Positions 63,686 through 64,000 of a stretch of DNA of 64,000 bases are shown here, in pieces. Origin of the DNA: Methylomonas koyamae (GTDB lineage: Bacteria; Pseudomonadota; Gammaproteobacteria; Methylococcales; Methylomonadaceae); contig NZ_PPPU01000027.1 in NCBI RefSeq assembly GCF_006483455.1, positions 1-64,000 on the forward strand. Direction: 5' to 3'. Under the pieces are notes generated by a model, which ran no database searches, was not told where the DNA came from, and worked only from the letters and a program-made list of their open reading frames with translations. Within the stretch, counting starts at the first letter, position 1, and each line of letters begins with the position of its first letter. Made by a program: the position numbers and the translations under genes.

Positions 63686-64000
63686 TTACCGTTCTGCTTC
63701 GTTATCCAGTGGCAACGGCACCTGCGATAAATCCAGCTTGCCCTTGAAGGCTTGTTGGCTCAATGCGCCGTAGAGGTTTTCGAGATCGGTCAGGCTTTTT
63801 TGGTAGCGGGATTTGAGGCTTTCGACTTTTTCGACGATGGCGGCGAACTTTTGTCGATCTTCTGTTTCAGGCCGGATGACCTGCAAAGGCCGCAATGTTT
63901 CGATGTTGATATTCGCTCTTGCTGCTTCAGGCGCTCTTGCCCTGAGTACGGGTTTCCAAAATCTAAGCAGAAATTCAATGAAAACAGCTTCCGTTATTTC
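63686..64000 (-). CDS. hsdS: Type I restriction-modification specificity subunit HsdS, C-terminal part (cut by window edge)
   Basis: HsdS gives sequence recognition to type I restriction-modification enzymes. The frame is open to the window end and reads FIEFLLRFWKPVLRARAPEAARANINIETLRPLQVIRPE, then FAAIVEKVESLKSRYQKSLTDL (the conserved coiled-coil spacer) and LENLYGALSQQAFKGKLDL, which is the typical HsdS C-terminus. About 104 residues are seen; the target-recognition domains lie beyond the window. It converges with the GRE operon. hsdM or hsdR should be in the next region if the system is complete. Confidence 0.88.
   Translation of the reverse strand, partial: EITEAVFIEFLLRFWKPVLRARAPEAARANINIETLRPLQVIRPETEDRQKFAAIVEKVESLKSRYQKSLTDLENLYGALSQQAFKGKLDLSQVPLPLDNEAER

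Overview
The window looks like a chromosome segment of a gammaproteobacterium. The block mnmG-rsmG-parA-parB-atpIBEFHAGDC-glmU-glmS on one strand is the usual layout near a gammaproteobacterial replication origin. Protein flavour and high GC in most of the window remind me of Methylococcales (Methylomonas-like methanotrophs). That is an impression from memory: no methane-oxidation gene is present to prove it.

Layout. (1) 1-1044: decayed right end of a Tn7-like transposon, inserted 25 bp downstream of the glmS stop. It carries a broken tnsA and the start of a glycosyltransferase-like reading frame with a stop at codon 8. (2) 1070-15720, minus strand: glmS, glmU (with a repeat-derived C-terminal tail), the complete F1Fo ATP synthase, parB, parA, rsmG and mnmG, tightly packed, with a hairpin terminator between atpC and glmU. 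(3) 15769-23386: a small basic protein, ribA, a LonB-type protease, a DUF2135-DUF1175 fusion protein, a DUF2138 protein, a GNAT acetyltransferase and a membrane protein. (4) 23535-32444: signalling genes, namely a FIST sensor overlapping a GGDEF-EAL protein, and a TonB-dependent receptor followed by a YfiR-family protein and a hybrid histidine kinase. (5) 32453-45649: mixed housekeeping and accessory genes, including creA, a RES/Xre toxin-antitoxin pair with a visible promoter and operator, wrbA, arsC, hldE, polA, two Uma2 nucleases around a symporter, a Rof-type Rho inhibitor and a dienelactone-hydrolase-like enzyme. (6) About 45800-48640: an AT-rich island bounded by near-identical 20-bp direct repeats, one of which runs into a tandem 8-bp array. 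It encodes a MACPF pore-forming domain fused to a phage tail-collar domain, and an unrecognised protein. (7) 48693-54313, minus: a PIN/RHH pair and a large alpha-2-macroglobulin with a thioester motif. (8) 54654-63617, plus: a six-gene operon built on a glycyl radical enzyme (GRE). It encodes the GRE, a protein with an SCP2-like lipid-carrier C-terminus, the activating enzyme, a DUF6765 protein, a serine lipase and a 797-residue protein made of two diverged copies of one unit. (9) 63686-64000: the C-terminal end of a type I restriction specificity subunit, cut by the window edge.

How parts may work together. The DUF2135, DUF1175, DUF2138 and alpha-2-macroglobulin proteins correspond to the E. 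coli yfa cluster, here split over two loci about 27 kb apart, which suggests one periplasmic system. The GRE operon combines radical chemistry with three lipid-type functions and may be an undescribed oxygen-sensitive lipid or ester pathway; it is my leading candidate for a new system. The MACPF-collar fusion is the second.
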